Source: Antedon mediterranea (taxonomy: Eukaryota; Echinodermata; Crinoidea; Comatulida; Antedonidae). Taken from it: DNA of 64,000 nt. Made by a program: the position numbers and the translations under genes. Location of the stretch: positions 21,891,001-21,955,000 of the forward strand of contig NC_092673.1 of assembly GCF_964355755.1 (NCBI RefSeq), given 5' to 3'. The notes beneath the pieces were generated by a model. That model did no database searches. It had not been told where the DNA came from and saw nothing but the letters and a program-made list of their open reading frames with translations. This document shows positions 24,866 through 36,600 of this stretch, one piece after another (the first letter of the stretch is position 1; every line of letters begins with the position of its first letter).

Positions 24866-25013
24866 CAAAATTATTATTAATAATATATGAAAGTAAAAAA
24901 CAAGGTCAAAACCTATTAATTGAAGGAAATATCTACATAATTTTTATTCCAATTCATTGTATACTGTAGTAGGTCTAATATTAATTTTCGTACTATTATA
25001 ATAATATAGTATA

Positions 25014-25019
25014 TTTAAT
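25014..25019 (-). promoter_or_regulatory. Candidate polyadenylation signal ATTAAA of the TREX-like gene
   Basis: ATTAAA on the minus strand, 16 bases after the stop at 25035. It is the nearest such hexamer; the region is AT-rich, so chance occurrence is possible. Confidence 0.4.
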
Positions 25020-25034
25020 TAACAGTAATGTAAA

Positions 25035-26092
25035 TTAAACTTGTAATTTTTTAAATTTATTGGAACATTTTCCTGGAGATGGGGCATAATACAGCTTAAT
25101 ATTATTCCATGGCTTAGCATTTTTATCCATCCAATTACATATTTCAACTCCATGATGGTGGCACACAATTTGAATCAATGTGACCACATCAGCCTCAGCA
25201 TTGTGAACATTTTCTGGTAGTTTTCCAAATGTTCTTTTATATATTTCTGCCAATTTATAAGACACCTTTCTCTTCTTGGAAGGACTGTGTTCATTGGACG
25301 TTGACGACATAACTGGCAATGTATTGTTGTTACTTGTGGGTGAAGAACTGGAAGGTTTGCTCAAAATATCTGGTTTTCTGGTCTGGCTTCTAATTTATCA
25401 TCAATGTCTTGAAATGCTATCAAGGAATCCACACAGAGTACGTCACACGGCAGCGAACAATCAATGTAATTCAACTCAGTTTTAAGTAATGGGAAATCAA
25501 ATCGTTCCCCATTGTGTGCGACTAGACATACAGGTTTTGTCTGTCTATTAAGGAAGGCGTTGATACAATCTACAAGATTACTGTCAAAGCCTTTTTTCTC
25601 ATTCTCCAGAAGAATCGAGTTATCTAGACCGGTCATATCACCTGAATGTATTTGCTTGTTAGGGTATAAACACAGTGTCATCTTATCAACCACCCTCGGG
25701 ATGACAGGAGGACTTGATGTGCTACTTGTTGAACCATTAATGCTTGATCTGTGAACAGCTATCAAGCAAATCTCAGTAATTTTTGGTCTTTCACACGGGA
25801 GTAATGCAGATGACTCTAAATCCAAAAATACAAACGACTTAATTACATTTACATCTCGTTCGATATCAAGCTGTTGCTTACTGGTACTAGCCCTGCTACA
25901 CGATTTTTCGCTAGTAGGCATCGGCCGACAAGAGTAGGAGCTTTCATCGCCGCCAGACCCGGCGTCGTCGTTCGAACTATCATCAATTGTTAATGCCCCT
26001 TCTACTACTAGGCCTAGCATCCGACGAGATCTAGGTGGTGGACTACCTAGGCCTAGAGAGTGAGACGCAGATTTATCTTTAATACCAAGCAT
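25035..26092 (-). CDS. TREX-like 3'-5' DNA exonuclease, intronless, one frameshift
   Basis: TREX1/TREX2 degrade DNA from 3' ends and limit cytosolic DNA sensing. The first frame (26092 to stop at 25361, 243 codons) has an N-terminal low-complexity extension of about 85 residues. Then come Exo I FVFLDLESSALL (D91, E93), PKITEICLIAVHR, RVVDKMTLCLYP, and Exo II LVAHNGERFDFPLLKTEL (D199). The frame shifts by one base in the window 25361-25395. The second frame runs to TAA at 25035 and holds Exo III: SYKLAEIYKRTFGKLPEN, then VHNAEADVV, with catalytic His and Asp. All five DEDDh residues are therefore present. Homopolymers AAAA (25374-25377, minus) and TTTT (25363-25366, minus) are candidate sites. 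No intron signals fit. No C-terminal membrane anchor like TREX1. An assembly error, a polymorphism or an early pseudogene are all open. Confidence 0.85.
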
Positions 26093-27542
26093 AGCGGGAT
26101 CGTAACACTTAAATGTAAAGTCAGTCCTTAATTATAGGCAAAACATTAAATAGAATACGCCACTATCATCTGCTAGGCCCAGGGCGTAATAACGGTAGTC
26201 GAGTTTCCTCTCTTCTTTCTTTGAGTGAGTGAGTGAGCGAGTCGAGTCGAGTAAGTTGGTATTTTCCGCTTGATTGCACACACAAAAAACATGTCCTGGT
26301 GGTCCGTCCCCCCCCCCCCCCCTGGCGGCCTATTTAAGAAACGCCTAACAGCGGTAACCACAACAAACAAACAAAGATGAGATTTGAGTTGGTTGTGTAA
26401 AATAAAATGCATTTTTGGAAAATTTCAGTAAATCTAAACAAGAAATACTTCTTACAAAAAACGTCGCTTGGTTGTTGACGTAACAGTTTTAAAGATATTG
26501 ACCTTAGCAATAATACTAAGTGACAGAAATCGAGTTAGTGGTCTAAAATTGGCTTTAATATTATTTAGACATCATTTTTATTTAAATTATTTATTAATAA
26601 GCACATCATCCTTTACAGATTTATTTTTTCGCGCCGCGGCTCTAGCCAGCTATGTCCCAGGAGGACACATTCATTAATAAGCTGTTTCATAGCGGTAGCT
26701 TTAGTATCTAAGGCTGACAGTTTTGTGAATTTGGAAACTCGACTATAATTTATAGGTAGCTGCTGGACCCAAAAAACGTCCGGGAGAAGAGAGTCTATAT
26801 GAAAGCCTTTGCTGATAATACATATTATTGAGATGTAGACGGAAATCTGTAAAATCTTGTTTAATAAAATAACTTCGTTTTTGCTGTCAACCAGGCCGGT
26901 ATTATAATAAGTCACTGTCAAATAATCATTCGATAATGGTCAAAACTTTATTTTGGCTCTGTCAACATAGGCCTAAAGGGAAGTATTTACAATGACTTTC
27001 TTTTTTATGACTGTCAATCTAGGTCAATGTTATAATAATACGCCGTCAGATATTAAATCATTGAAACAGTCCTGGTAAATTTTTGTTTGGTTATCAGATG
27101 CCGTGGGGTGGGGGGGGGGGGGGTAGGTCTAATCAATTATCGTCAGAAGGTGAACAATCAGTCTAGGTAGCAGCAGCAGATTATTAGGAACGCCTGCTCC
27201 ATTAATTAATCCAGAAAAAGAAAAAGGTTTGTACATTATCTATTTGTTTATTAGCCTTCTCCTAGCACAATTATATTTTCTTTAAAAAAAGGTTTTATAA
27301 GTGGTGTCAACATTTATGATAGTAATGTCACAGTTCTGTGTCTGGACGCAAGTTCATAGACCTACTAGTTATATTATTCATATTAACTGATACTTACTCT
27401 TCATTTACCGTAAAGTTCAGTTTTAATGAAATATATAATATAAATTGGCTTCGTAACAATTAATTAGTGTTGAAAAGGTTAGTTTTTTGGTGATAGGTGA
27501 AAATGGCATGTAACTTCGTAATCAATTTATTTTTTTTGTATA

Positions 27543-27906
27543 AAGGCCCAATTACACTATGACGATAACGACGGACGATAAATATATAGCATGCATTTCT
27601 TTTACATAAACCAAAAGAAATTAGAAAGGTTTTCGTTCTAGACCTATAGGATAATCATTTATGCTGTCTTTGATAAAAATAATGTTTTTCAAATTCCAAT
27701 CAAATGACGTCATGATAAATAAAAACAATAAAATCGCTGTATTGTCACGATATTATTGGTCTTACTAATCATGACGTCATTTGATTGAACGTGTGAAAAT
27801 ATAATTTTCATCAAAGAAATTTTTTATATTTCTTTTGGTTTATGTATTAAAAATGCACATTTGTCTATTTATCGTCGATCGTTATTGTCCTAGTGTATGG
27901 GCCTTA
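27543..27906. repeat. MITE family C, copy 2
   Basis: AAGGCCCAATTACACTATGA at the left, ATCGTCGATCGTTATTGTCC plus TAGTGTATGGGCCTTA at the right. Paired ATGACGTCAT blocks lie inside. Clearly homologous to 7732-8149. Confidence 0.87.
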
Positions 27907-28189
27907 TGCTGTAAATGTTCAATTAATTGATCATTCCGATTTTATTAGTTGGACTCTTGCACAGTTGCTGTCTAATCGTTGTTGTGTAATATCATTTCGA
28001 ACCATATTAAAATCATAAAGAGATTCATATTCCTTAACATGTGGCTGTGCATGGAAGTCTGGTCTACACAAACTCGGGCCCGGGCCTGAAAGTGTTGGTG
28101 AATTCATAATTATACTTAATATTATATTTATAAATATATATATATATATATATATAATTATTTTTATTATACAATTGAAAGCAAAACCC

Positions 28190-29690
28190 GTTGAATCTCA
28201 AATCATTAGGACTAGAAATTTGGCTTATCAATCAAATAAATACTTTCGTTCAAAATGAAACTCCAACCTCTCTAATCAAAAGATTGAACTCGAAAACGGA
28301 CCGTTTTTTTTAATTGGGTATGTTGAAACATTTCAATATTCATTTAAAAAAGTACATTAATTATGGTATTGATCAGTGGCCGGCTATAGTAGAGGCGTAA
28401 AAACCCTCGGTCAATATCATGTAAAATGCACTGTGGAAGGGTCATTATTAAGACTGCAAAATTGGGCTTATCAACAAATAAATACTTTCATTCAAAATGT
28501 AAAATCAAGGCTGAAAAATTGGGCTTATCAACAACAAAATATTTTATTATTAGACGCGATATAACATCAAGGATAATCAGTATAATCATTAATATAGCCA
28601 CTGTTACTAGTTTTATTCTACATGCTAAAGTAAATAAAAATCCACTAGAAAAAACAAGCAAGTCTGAATGTTATGCTTATTAGCCATGTTATGTTTGTTA
28701 CTGTAGGCCTATGATTGTTTGCAATGTCCACATATTATTTCCGTGGGCATATCCATAGTTACAAAAAAGACGTGTGAGGTTCTTTCTTTAGATTTTGAAG
28801 AATGATTTGTGTTACAGGTTGACACAAGGGTCAAATGCTCAAGATATCGGCTAACGCCATGGGACCCTTGGCTTATCAATGAATAATAAATATAGTACGA
28901 CTTTCGTTCAATTGAAATCGGAATCTGACCGTTTCATTAAATTGGGTGTGATTAGGCCTAAACATATAATAATTTATTAAAAAGGTACAATAAAAACAAA
29001 TGCATCAGAGGCGTAAAGAACCCACGGTCAATATCATGTAAAATGTATATGGTAAGCACTGTGGAAGGGGTCATTATTATTAAACTGGAAAATTCGGCTT
29101 ATCAACAAATAAATACTTTCATTTAAAATGTAAAATAAGAATGCAAAATTGGGCTTATCAACAAATAAATACTTTCGTTCAAAATGTAAAATAAGACTGC
29201 ACAATTGGGCTTATCAACAAATAAAATACTTTTTTTTCAAAATGTAAAATTAAGACTGGAAAATTGGGCTTATAAACAAATAGATACTTTTTTTCAAAAT
29301 GTAAAATTAAGACTGGAAAATTGGGCTTATAAACAAATAAATACTTCCGTTCAAACTGTAAGAAAACATTTTTAAAATATAATCCTTAAGCTCTGTCTAT
29401 ACTATCAAACTAAATATGATGTGCCCATATAATATAGACATGACGATGTCATATCACTACGATATTCGGGCATATCACTACCATATTTGGGCACATCACA
29501 CCTTTTTTGTTAAACTTGTTGGGACAGTGTAGACACAGAACTATGTGATCGAAACATAAGTCGGAATTGGACTGACGCGATTGATTTAATTGGGTATTTT
29601 TTATTAATGTAATGATTCATTAAAAACTATAATACCGATACGCGTTTGGTATTGATCAATGGTGCAAAAAACCCTGAGAAATAATGTTAT
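28190..29690. repeat. Diverged segmental duplication with 56-bp satellite
   Basis: Blocks with GAGGCGTAAA, AACCC and CGGTCAATATCATGTAAAAT recur at about 28395 and 29008, with a weaker trace at about 29660. Between and after them the unit CTTATCAACAAATAAATACT (56-bp period with AAAATGTAAAAT and AAAATTGGG) is repeated about six times at 29085-29360 and twice at 28440-28560. Small ORFs here are repeat artefacts. Confidence 0.8.
29388..29543. repeat. MITE family A copy, inserted at the edge of the satellite
   Basis: TTAAGCTCTGTCTATACTAT at the left; a degraded right end with TTGTTGGGACAGTGTAGACA. Confidence 0.78.
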
Positions 29691-30686
29691 TACGCGATTT
29701 GGTGATAGCTTAGCAATAATACAACCCATATACTATTATTATAAATACCTATTACAAATCCATTCATATAACTTTTCATCGCGAACCGAAAATGTATAAA
29801 TGTTATTCTACAGACAGTAATTATATATTCAAAAGCCATATTATTATTATTATCAATACCTAAATGCGATAGTAATAACCACATACATTATTCCCAATAC
29901 AAGTTTGTGCGTTTAATTCTAGAAAGAAACGACTGTGCTGACCGGCCAATGACATAAATCACAATTAGTAAAGTCCCAATTGTTCACTTGCGTTTTGATT
30001 GGCCGACCTATTATATTAGATTAATGAAGACTGTTCTTACAACTGTCCAGTCAAAAAGTTACGCGGCGTTTTTTGTAAGAAATATTTCTTGTTTATTTTT
30101 CAATTTCAATTGCACAATTATCACATATCAAAGTATGAATTCTTTTTCTATTTTACTTCAAATTTTGACTTCAAATATAAAAGTTATGATCACTTTCGTA
30201 ACAACAAAATAATAATTATTCAATCAAAAATAAATGAATGAAAAATGAAAAATATTTGTTTTTTCAAATTTGTTTTTGAATGTGTCATTTTATTGTCACA
30301 TTAGTTATTCATACGCTCAAATCTGTGGGTTAGAGCAAACCTAATCAATAACAGATTCTCAAACTGAACCACGACAAAATATATAAAATACATTAAACTA
30401 TAGCATTTATAATTCAACTTACGAATCAATCAGAATGGCATAGAAAAGGTTATGTCCAGTTCAGCGTGCCATAGTTGGCTCACTCGACCGCACTAAACTT
30501 AACTGTGTGGACGTGCATTAGCGTTTCAGCATCATGACAACCAAAACCGTGATTGCAAATGTTTATTTGTGACAAATGTTTTTCTTATGGAAATTTAAGA
30601 ATTTAATACTCGTTTAAATATTTAGTATTTCTCAGCTTCAACAATTGGCAATGTAGTTTCAGAGTAAGGTAAGAGTAGCGCCTAAA

Positions 30687-33600
30687 ATGGCTCTTAATTG
30701 GCGGAGGAAGGAGTATTTCAAGTTATTGATAGGGGATGCGGACGAAGCTCATGGAGCCCTGGAGCTACTTGTCGATGACCTGCATAAAGACAAGCCTAGG
30801 ACGGTGGCTACTTTCTTGGAGCACTGTGGATCCGAAGACTTCTTGTGGGGCTTGATCAGCATGCTTCGTCATAATAGCCCAAGGTAGGTATTACGTAACA
30901 TTAAAATAATAGAAATTACTGCATGAAATTCAGTTTTCAAATGACAAAGGTTCAGCTTTAAATAATAATAAGTTTAAGAAAAGTTTTTTATTTAGAGTTA
31001 GGCCCCCCTAGTTAGGCCTACCTAGCTAGGCCTAGTCGGCTGTAGTAATTGATAATATAAATAATAGGCCTAATTAATTATAAAATTTAATAATAAATCT
31101 TTATTTTTGCAACGGAAAAACTCGTTGACCAAAAATGTGTTTTTCAACGAGGCCGTAACAAAAAGTATTAAAATAAAAGTTTTTTTATTAAATAATGTTA
31201 AATATTGTTAGTTTTCCAGGGCTGCTTTATTAACTTGTTTTTGGTTATTCGTATATAGCCACTAAGTTTGTATCCCTTGTCCAATTTGAAATTGCGCAAG
31301 GATTTTCTTGCAAATTGCGCTGCGCAAAACACGAAGTAACATATTTAATAATTAGTTACAAATTACTACTGTAGCCTGTGTTTATGCCTAGTACTATTCG
31401 GCACTTGAATATTATTTTATTATGATATATATATTTTTTATTTTACAATAATACAATACATTATTTTACACTACAGCTGCTTCGCAGTTGATTTTGCATT
31501 AAATGTAGCGGCAGCAGTATTATACATTAAATGTAGCGGCAGCAGTATTTTGCATTAAATGTAGCGGCAGCAGTATTATACAAATGTAAAATGAGTGCAT
31601 ACCGAGATCATTAGAAATGTTCAAATTTAAAATTGTAAGCCTACTTAATTTGTGTAAGCATTTTTGCTCAGCGTGATGGCAATTAGCAAATAAACAATGA
31701 ACAACCTGAAGACATTTAGTAACTTAGGTCCTGTTTCTGCTTCATAAAAAAATAACTGGTTATAAACGGTGTGAAAATATTAACTCCAATTTCTTGGGAG
31801 CAAAAACAGGACAATTTAGGACGCCATTTAACTGATTATTGCTGAGCAACTTTTAGCTGAAACACAAAATAACGTTTATTTGCTGACCTCTAGTCAACTA
31901 CACTGCAGTAACATTTGGGTAAACGATTTTTGTCAATGACCACTCACTGATTTTTTATTTATTTTGGAGCAAAAATTTAGCAGAAATGCAGTCCATATAA
32001 AAATTGCATTTAGAAAAAAAAAAATTGGTTTTCAATTAATGTTACAGCAGGGTCATTTGCATGGTTGATAAATTCTTTTCACATTTCACTTGGATGCAAC
32101 ACAATGACGTACTTACAGTAAGCACAAGTAATTTGAACAATCACAATTATATAGATCATCTGAACTGTCGATAATGATTGGTCATCTCACTTGCGTTGTG
32201 CTTGCATCATTGTGTTGAGTCCAAGTGAGAACCAAGCTTAAAGACATTGGACCTATGTTGTTTTGGGGTCACACACTACATGTAGGACTTATAACGAGAT
32301 TTTTTTTCGTCTTTAAACTGTTAAAAATGTGAAAAATACAGCAATTCTTATAATTTTAACGGCCTGTTATAAATCCCAATATGCATTGTGTGCGGATTGA
32401 TATTTTTTACCTCCGCCAAGGAGGTATATGTAATCGGTAGCGTGTTTGTTAGCAGGAATACTCAAAAAGTAATTACAAGATCTTTACCAAAATGAATATA
32501 CAGATATGTGATCAAGGACCATTCCATAAAATTTTGGGATCATTTGGGACCACGGTCACAATTCTGGACCACTTTTTAGTATACTTTTCAGACCTGCTAG
32601 TGTTAAAAGATAGGACAGAATTTTTCAAAGGCCGGCAAGCAGTCTTAAAGTAACAAGTAAACTGAAATTGCATTTTCTCGAGAAATACTTGTCCAAAAAA
32701 CTTCATTTTTGTACAAGAGGCAAGAGTTATAATTTGTAAAATTTCATTTGCTGAATAATGTACACAGTTTAGGAAGTACATTAACTTTTTGGCAACATTT
32801 TTAATATAATTTATTTCTTAATATTAATGTCCTTGAGTAAACAACAGGACTTCTATGATTCAATCAATGTGGTAAAAACTCAAGTTCTAAAGTACCATTA
32901 TTATTTGATGGACAGGTATCACATGACACTAAACATTAATGTTGACTGACTGTCATTTATTAAACGTGATCCTAAACATACAGTACACATTTTCTTCTTT
33001 AAATTTGTATTATTTTTTACTTTGAACAGTAAAATACTATTTCATGCCTAGCTTACCTGGATAAACCAACATTAGCCTTTCTTCTTTAAGAGCGAGATAT
33101 AACTTGAAAAGTAGAAGTTTTCATTGAATCCCCCTCTCCACAAATGGTATAGTCCATGAATTATGCCCTCGAATGGGAGCCTGCCCACAAACCACCATCA
33201 TCATTTCTTTTCGAGACATGAAAGAATTAACATGTCTTCAAAGAGCTTGCACAGTGTCTTGCTGTTGCAATAATGATTGTAACAACATCATTAGTAGCTT
33301 GAATGTTAAAATGCTGTCCCCTTATCTCTATTCAAATCAAAGTGATTTCAGTTTTAGTGTTTATGTTATCATAAATTTAATCATGAGTTGATGCTTATCA
33401 ACATAAAATGTTAACCCAGCCCAGTGTGATAGTGTGACTTCTACAGTACTGTAGGTTTTGTTCGTGTCCGATCTCTATCATTTATTTCTGTTTGATATTA
33501 AAGATATATTTTCTCCCTGAAAAATATATATTTTTACAAATTTTTTTGATGAATATGTCATTTTAATGTTACATAGTAGTTTATTTACCTGAAAAAAAAT

Positions 33601-36600
33601 GTAGTCTATATCGTGCCTAGCTTACCTGGATAAACCAACATAAGCCTCTCTCCCCGACGAGAGGTAAACATTAGTTTTATTTTTGTTTTTTTTTCTACAG
33701 AAGTGAATAACTTTATTAAAACTGCAAAATGGCCTATTTAAAGTCTGATTTTATTAATCTTCATTTTTCGTGTTTTGGGGACAATACATCTTTAAATAGG
33801 GTCAAATAACTTCTCTCGATCTAATTTAATCTAATTGATCATGTCAAGACATCACTTTTAAAACTTTTACAGGGTTGCTGGAAATTCTGCATATATTCTT
33901 GGGACATTAGCAGAACATCATGTTGGACAGACACGAGTATTGGCGCTCATCTATGGCCAACATGAACACAGCATCCTTGTTGATCTCTGTAACATGCTAG
34001 AATATGATGATTCTGAGTCCGTGATGAATGCAGCTGGTACCCTAGGCACATTGGTAAGAAGGATTGAGATCATGATAAAAAGCGGGGCAGGGTTGGCATT
34101 TATCAATATTTGCTAATACTTTTGCTTAAGCTGAAATATTTAACTTACGAACTTACAGTAAGCTTATTTATCAAGCAGAAAAATTGTCTTAAAAAAATGT
34201 TTACTTGGCATGTGTGAAAAATGGAACACTAGAGGGCAGAAAATTTTGTCTTAAGACGAAAGATCTTTGCTTACGTGTATACATTGGCTTTTTCTATTAG
34301 GGATGGCGGCGCTATAACGTTTTATCTTCACATTTTCACTCCCAACAAGAGAGGGTTCATTCTGGTTACTATGCTTTTTAAGATAGAGAAATAACACAAA
34401 AGTCAGAAATACATGAAAATCATTATCATATTAATCAAGGATTTAAGGCAAAGTTATAAAATTTGTTATGCTAAGCAAGTTTGATCAATCCGGCCCCTGG
34501 CAATGTTTGAAGTATTGTTGTATGTAAAAATTAAGCTAAATAAATTGCTAATAATAATTATAAATATTTTTATTATTTTAAATTTTATCTAATTCAATTT
34601 TAATTATTTGATAATGGTGAGCAATCAGACTTGTTGGTTATTTAGAAATGAAAACAAATTCACCAAGTGCCACCGCAGCATTGGCTCTTGCGTGTAGTAA
34701 AACTATTAACATTATGATTATCACTGATCATAATCACTGTTGTTTATAGCAACTATGGAATGTATATGATTACTTGATCTATAGTGTTTATTGACTTCAA
34801 TGATTGTATCTGTTGACAAGTTACTAAAATTGTGGTAATTTGGTAGTTAATATTGCACAATATTTATTTAACCTTATTTTAAGTCAGAAATTTGTTCTGA
34901 TAAAATTTAACAGTAGTATTACAGGTGATAAAAATATCAGAATAATACTTTAATGATGTGCTTGAATAATATTAAGCTACTGTACCTATCCTATTTAGGT
35001 CCATAAGGCTCTGTCTATGTTATTAAAGTAGTTTGACAAAAAAAGTTTGATGTGCCTAAATATGGTAGTGATATGCCCAAATATGGTAGTGATATGACAT
35101 CATCATGTCCATATATGGGTACATCACAATTGTTTGTAACATAAAAGTTTGGTAGTGCAGACAAAGCTTAAGGCTGCACATTTTCTTTGTCTCCAGTGAA
35201 CACAGTCTTTGGCCAAAACTTTGCATTGTTCCAATATTCCCATCCCAATGCCAATTCTCTCCCTTTCCACCGTCTATCCTAATATCAAGTGATCTTCCAT
35301 CCACTGCTAAATGTGCAATTTGTTCAGTGTTTGATAGAAATATCCCTGATATTGTATTGCATACATTTACAGTTCAGGCTCAAATCTACCTATATTGCAT
35401 ACTTGATACCTATTGTTCAATCGACTTATAGCACCGGTACTATCCAATGTTCAAAAGCACTTGATAAAGTTATACAGGAAATGTTTCTGTGTACAATTGT
35501 GTTTTAAGACGTAATTTGAAGATATTGATGTTTTGTGATGTCTTTATGTTTACTAAAAAGCATTCTTATTGGTTTGGCCATTCTTAATAAAGATGATCAT
35601 TTTTTATTTAAAGTTTTAACATTTTTCTTTTATATTTAATTTTCATTTCGATGATGATACACAGGCAGAGACAGCAGAGGGCCGAGCCTGGATGCTATCG
35701 GAACAATGCATGGACACAATGATTCACAGAGTAATGGCGTTACTAACATCTGAAAGCATGTGGACCGCAAGCAATGCTGCCCTCGTGTTGGCCAGGTTGT
35801 CTATTTCAGAAGAAGGTTGCCATCATTTACTTCATCATCAACAATCACATCAACTTCTCACTCGGCTAATACAATCACTCGGTGTTGATGAAGCTGGTAA
35901 GTATACAGATCATGTATTTTTGCATTCGTTAATACACATCGGTATCAAAAAATATAATACAATATCAAGTGCAACCAAAAAGTTGAATTATGCCACTCAT
36001 TTGAAATTGGTAAATGACAGAGTGTTTGGTGTGTTAATAAAAAATATTGGTAAGATATGGTATGGGACTCTTGCCAAATCTGCTCGTGGTACTGTATGAT
36101 CAAAATTTCCATATTTCTTCTCATTGCGAGTTGCATGTGGTTTAGGAAACCACTACCATGTTTCGGCACATCACACTTTTTTTTTCAAACTAGTTTGATA
36201 GTGTAGACAGAGCTTAAGACTGCTGAATGATTGTGTTTCATGTTGGTTCTTTGTGTTTTTCCATCCTGTTGTGCTTTAAATTCAATTTCTATTTGGTATA
36301 CTAGGTACAGGCATGAATGCTGCATTCGCAGTTGGAAGAATTTGTGACACAGAGGAAGGACGAGAGAAACTCATAAAACACCAAGATATTACAAAAATGG
36401 TAAATAGTTCTATCAGAGAAACTGATGCCTTATACTGTAACTGGGCACATGACCTAGTGTGGTGGTAGGGTCATTTCACCCGTTTGTGTCAAGATCTATG
36501 TTTCTGAAAACGATTTTCTAGTCCATTTCGTGCTGTTATCTATCAATTTTTGTTTTGGCCTTATGAATAGATTTAAAGACTCAAATTAACACCATGTTTA

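Larger units (their letters stand above)
22273..25034. other. Intergenic region between the 106-aa ORF and the TREX-like gene
   Basis: Very AT-rich, no supported exon. It contains a 5'-truncated family A MITE (23433-23558) and, at 24608-24865, two diverged copies of a block with ATAATTATTATGTCTTATAT and GGAGAGAGCAGGTTC. The TREX-like gene ends into this region. Confidence 0.55.
26093..30686. other. Intergenic region between TREX-like and ARM-FN3 genes (divergent promoters)
   Basis: The two genes diverge, so both promoters lie here. It also holds homopolymer G/C runs (26308, 27106), a (GAGT)n patch at about 26222, a family C MITE (27543-27906), a long diverged duplication with a 56-bp satellite (28190-29690), and a family A MITE nested in it. 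An open frame at 26613-26921 (minus) has protein-like composition in its last 50 codons, but I could not assign it. Confidence 0.55.

Noticed and set aside
25340-25400. Programmed -1 frameshifting as explanation for the split TREX frame
   Set aside because: The junction (AGAAAACC) does not present a standard X-XXY-YYZ slippery heptamer in the zero frame and no obvious downstream stem was seen.
26613-26921. 102-codon minus-strand ORF with protein-like end (LPINYSRVSKFTKLSAL)
   Set aside because: The last 50 codons look coding and an acceptor-like TCCAG precedes them, but I found no partner exon or family; too weak to annotate.
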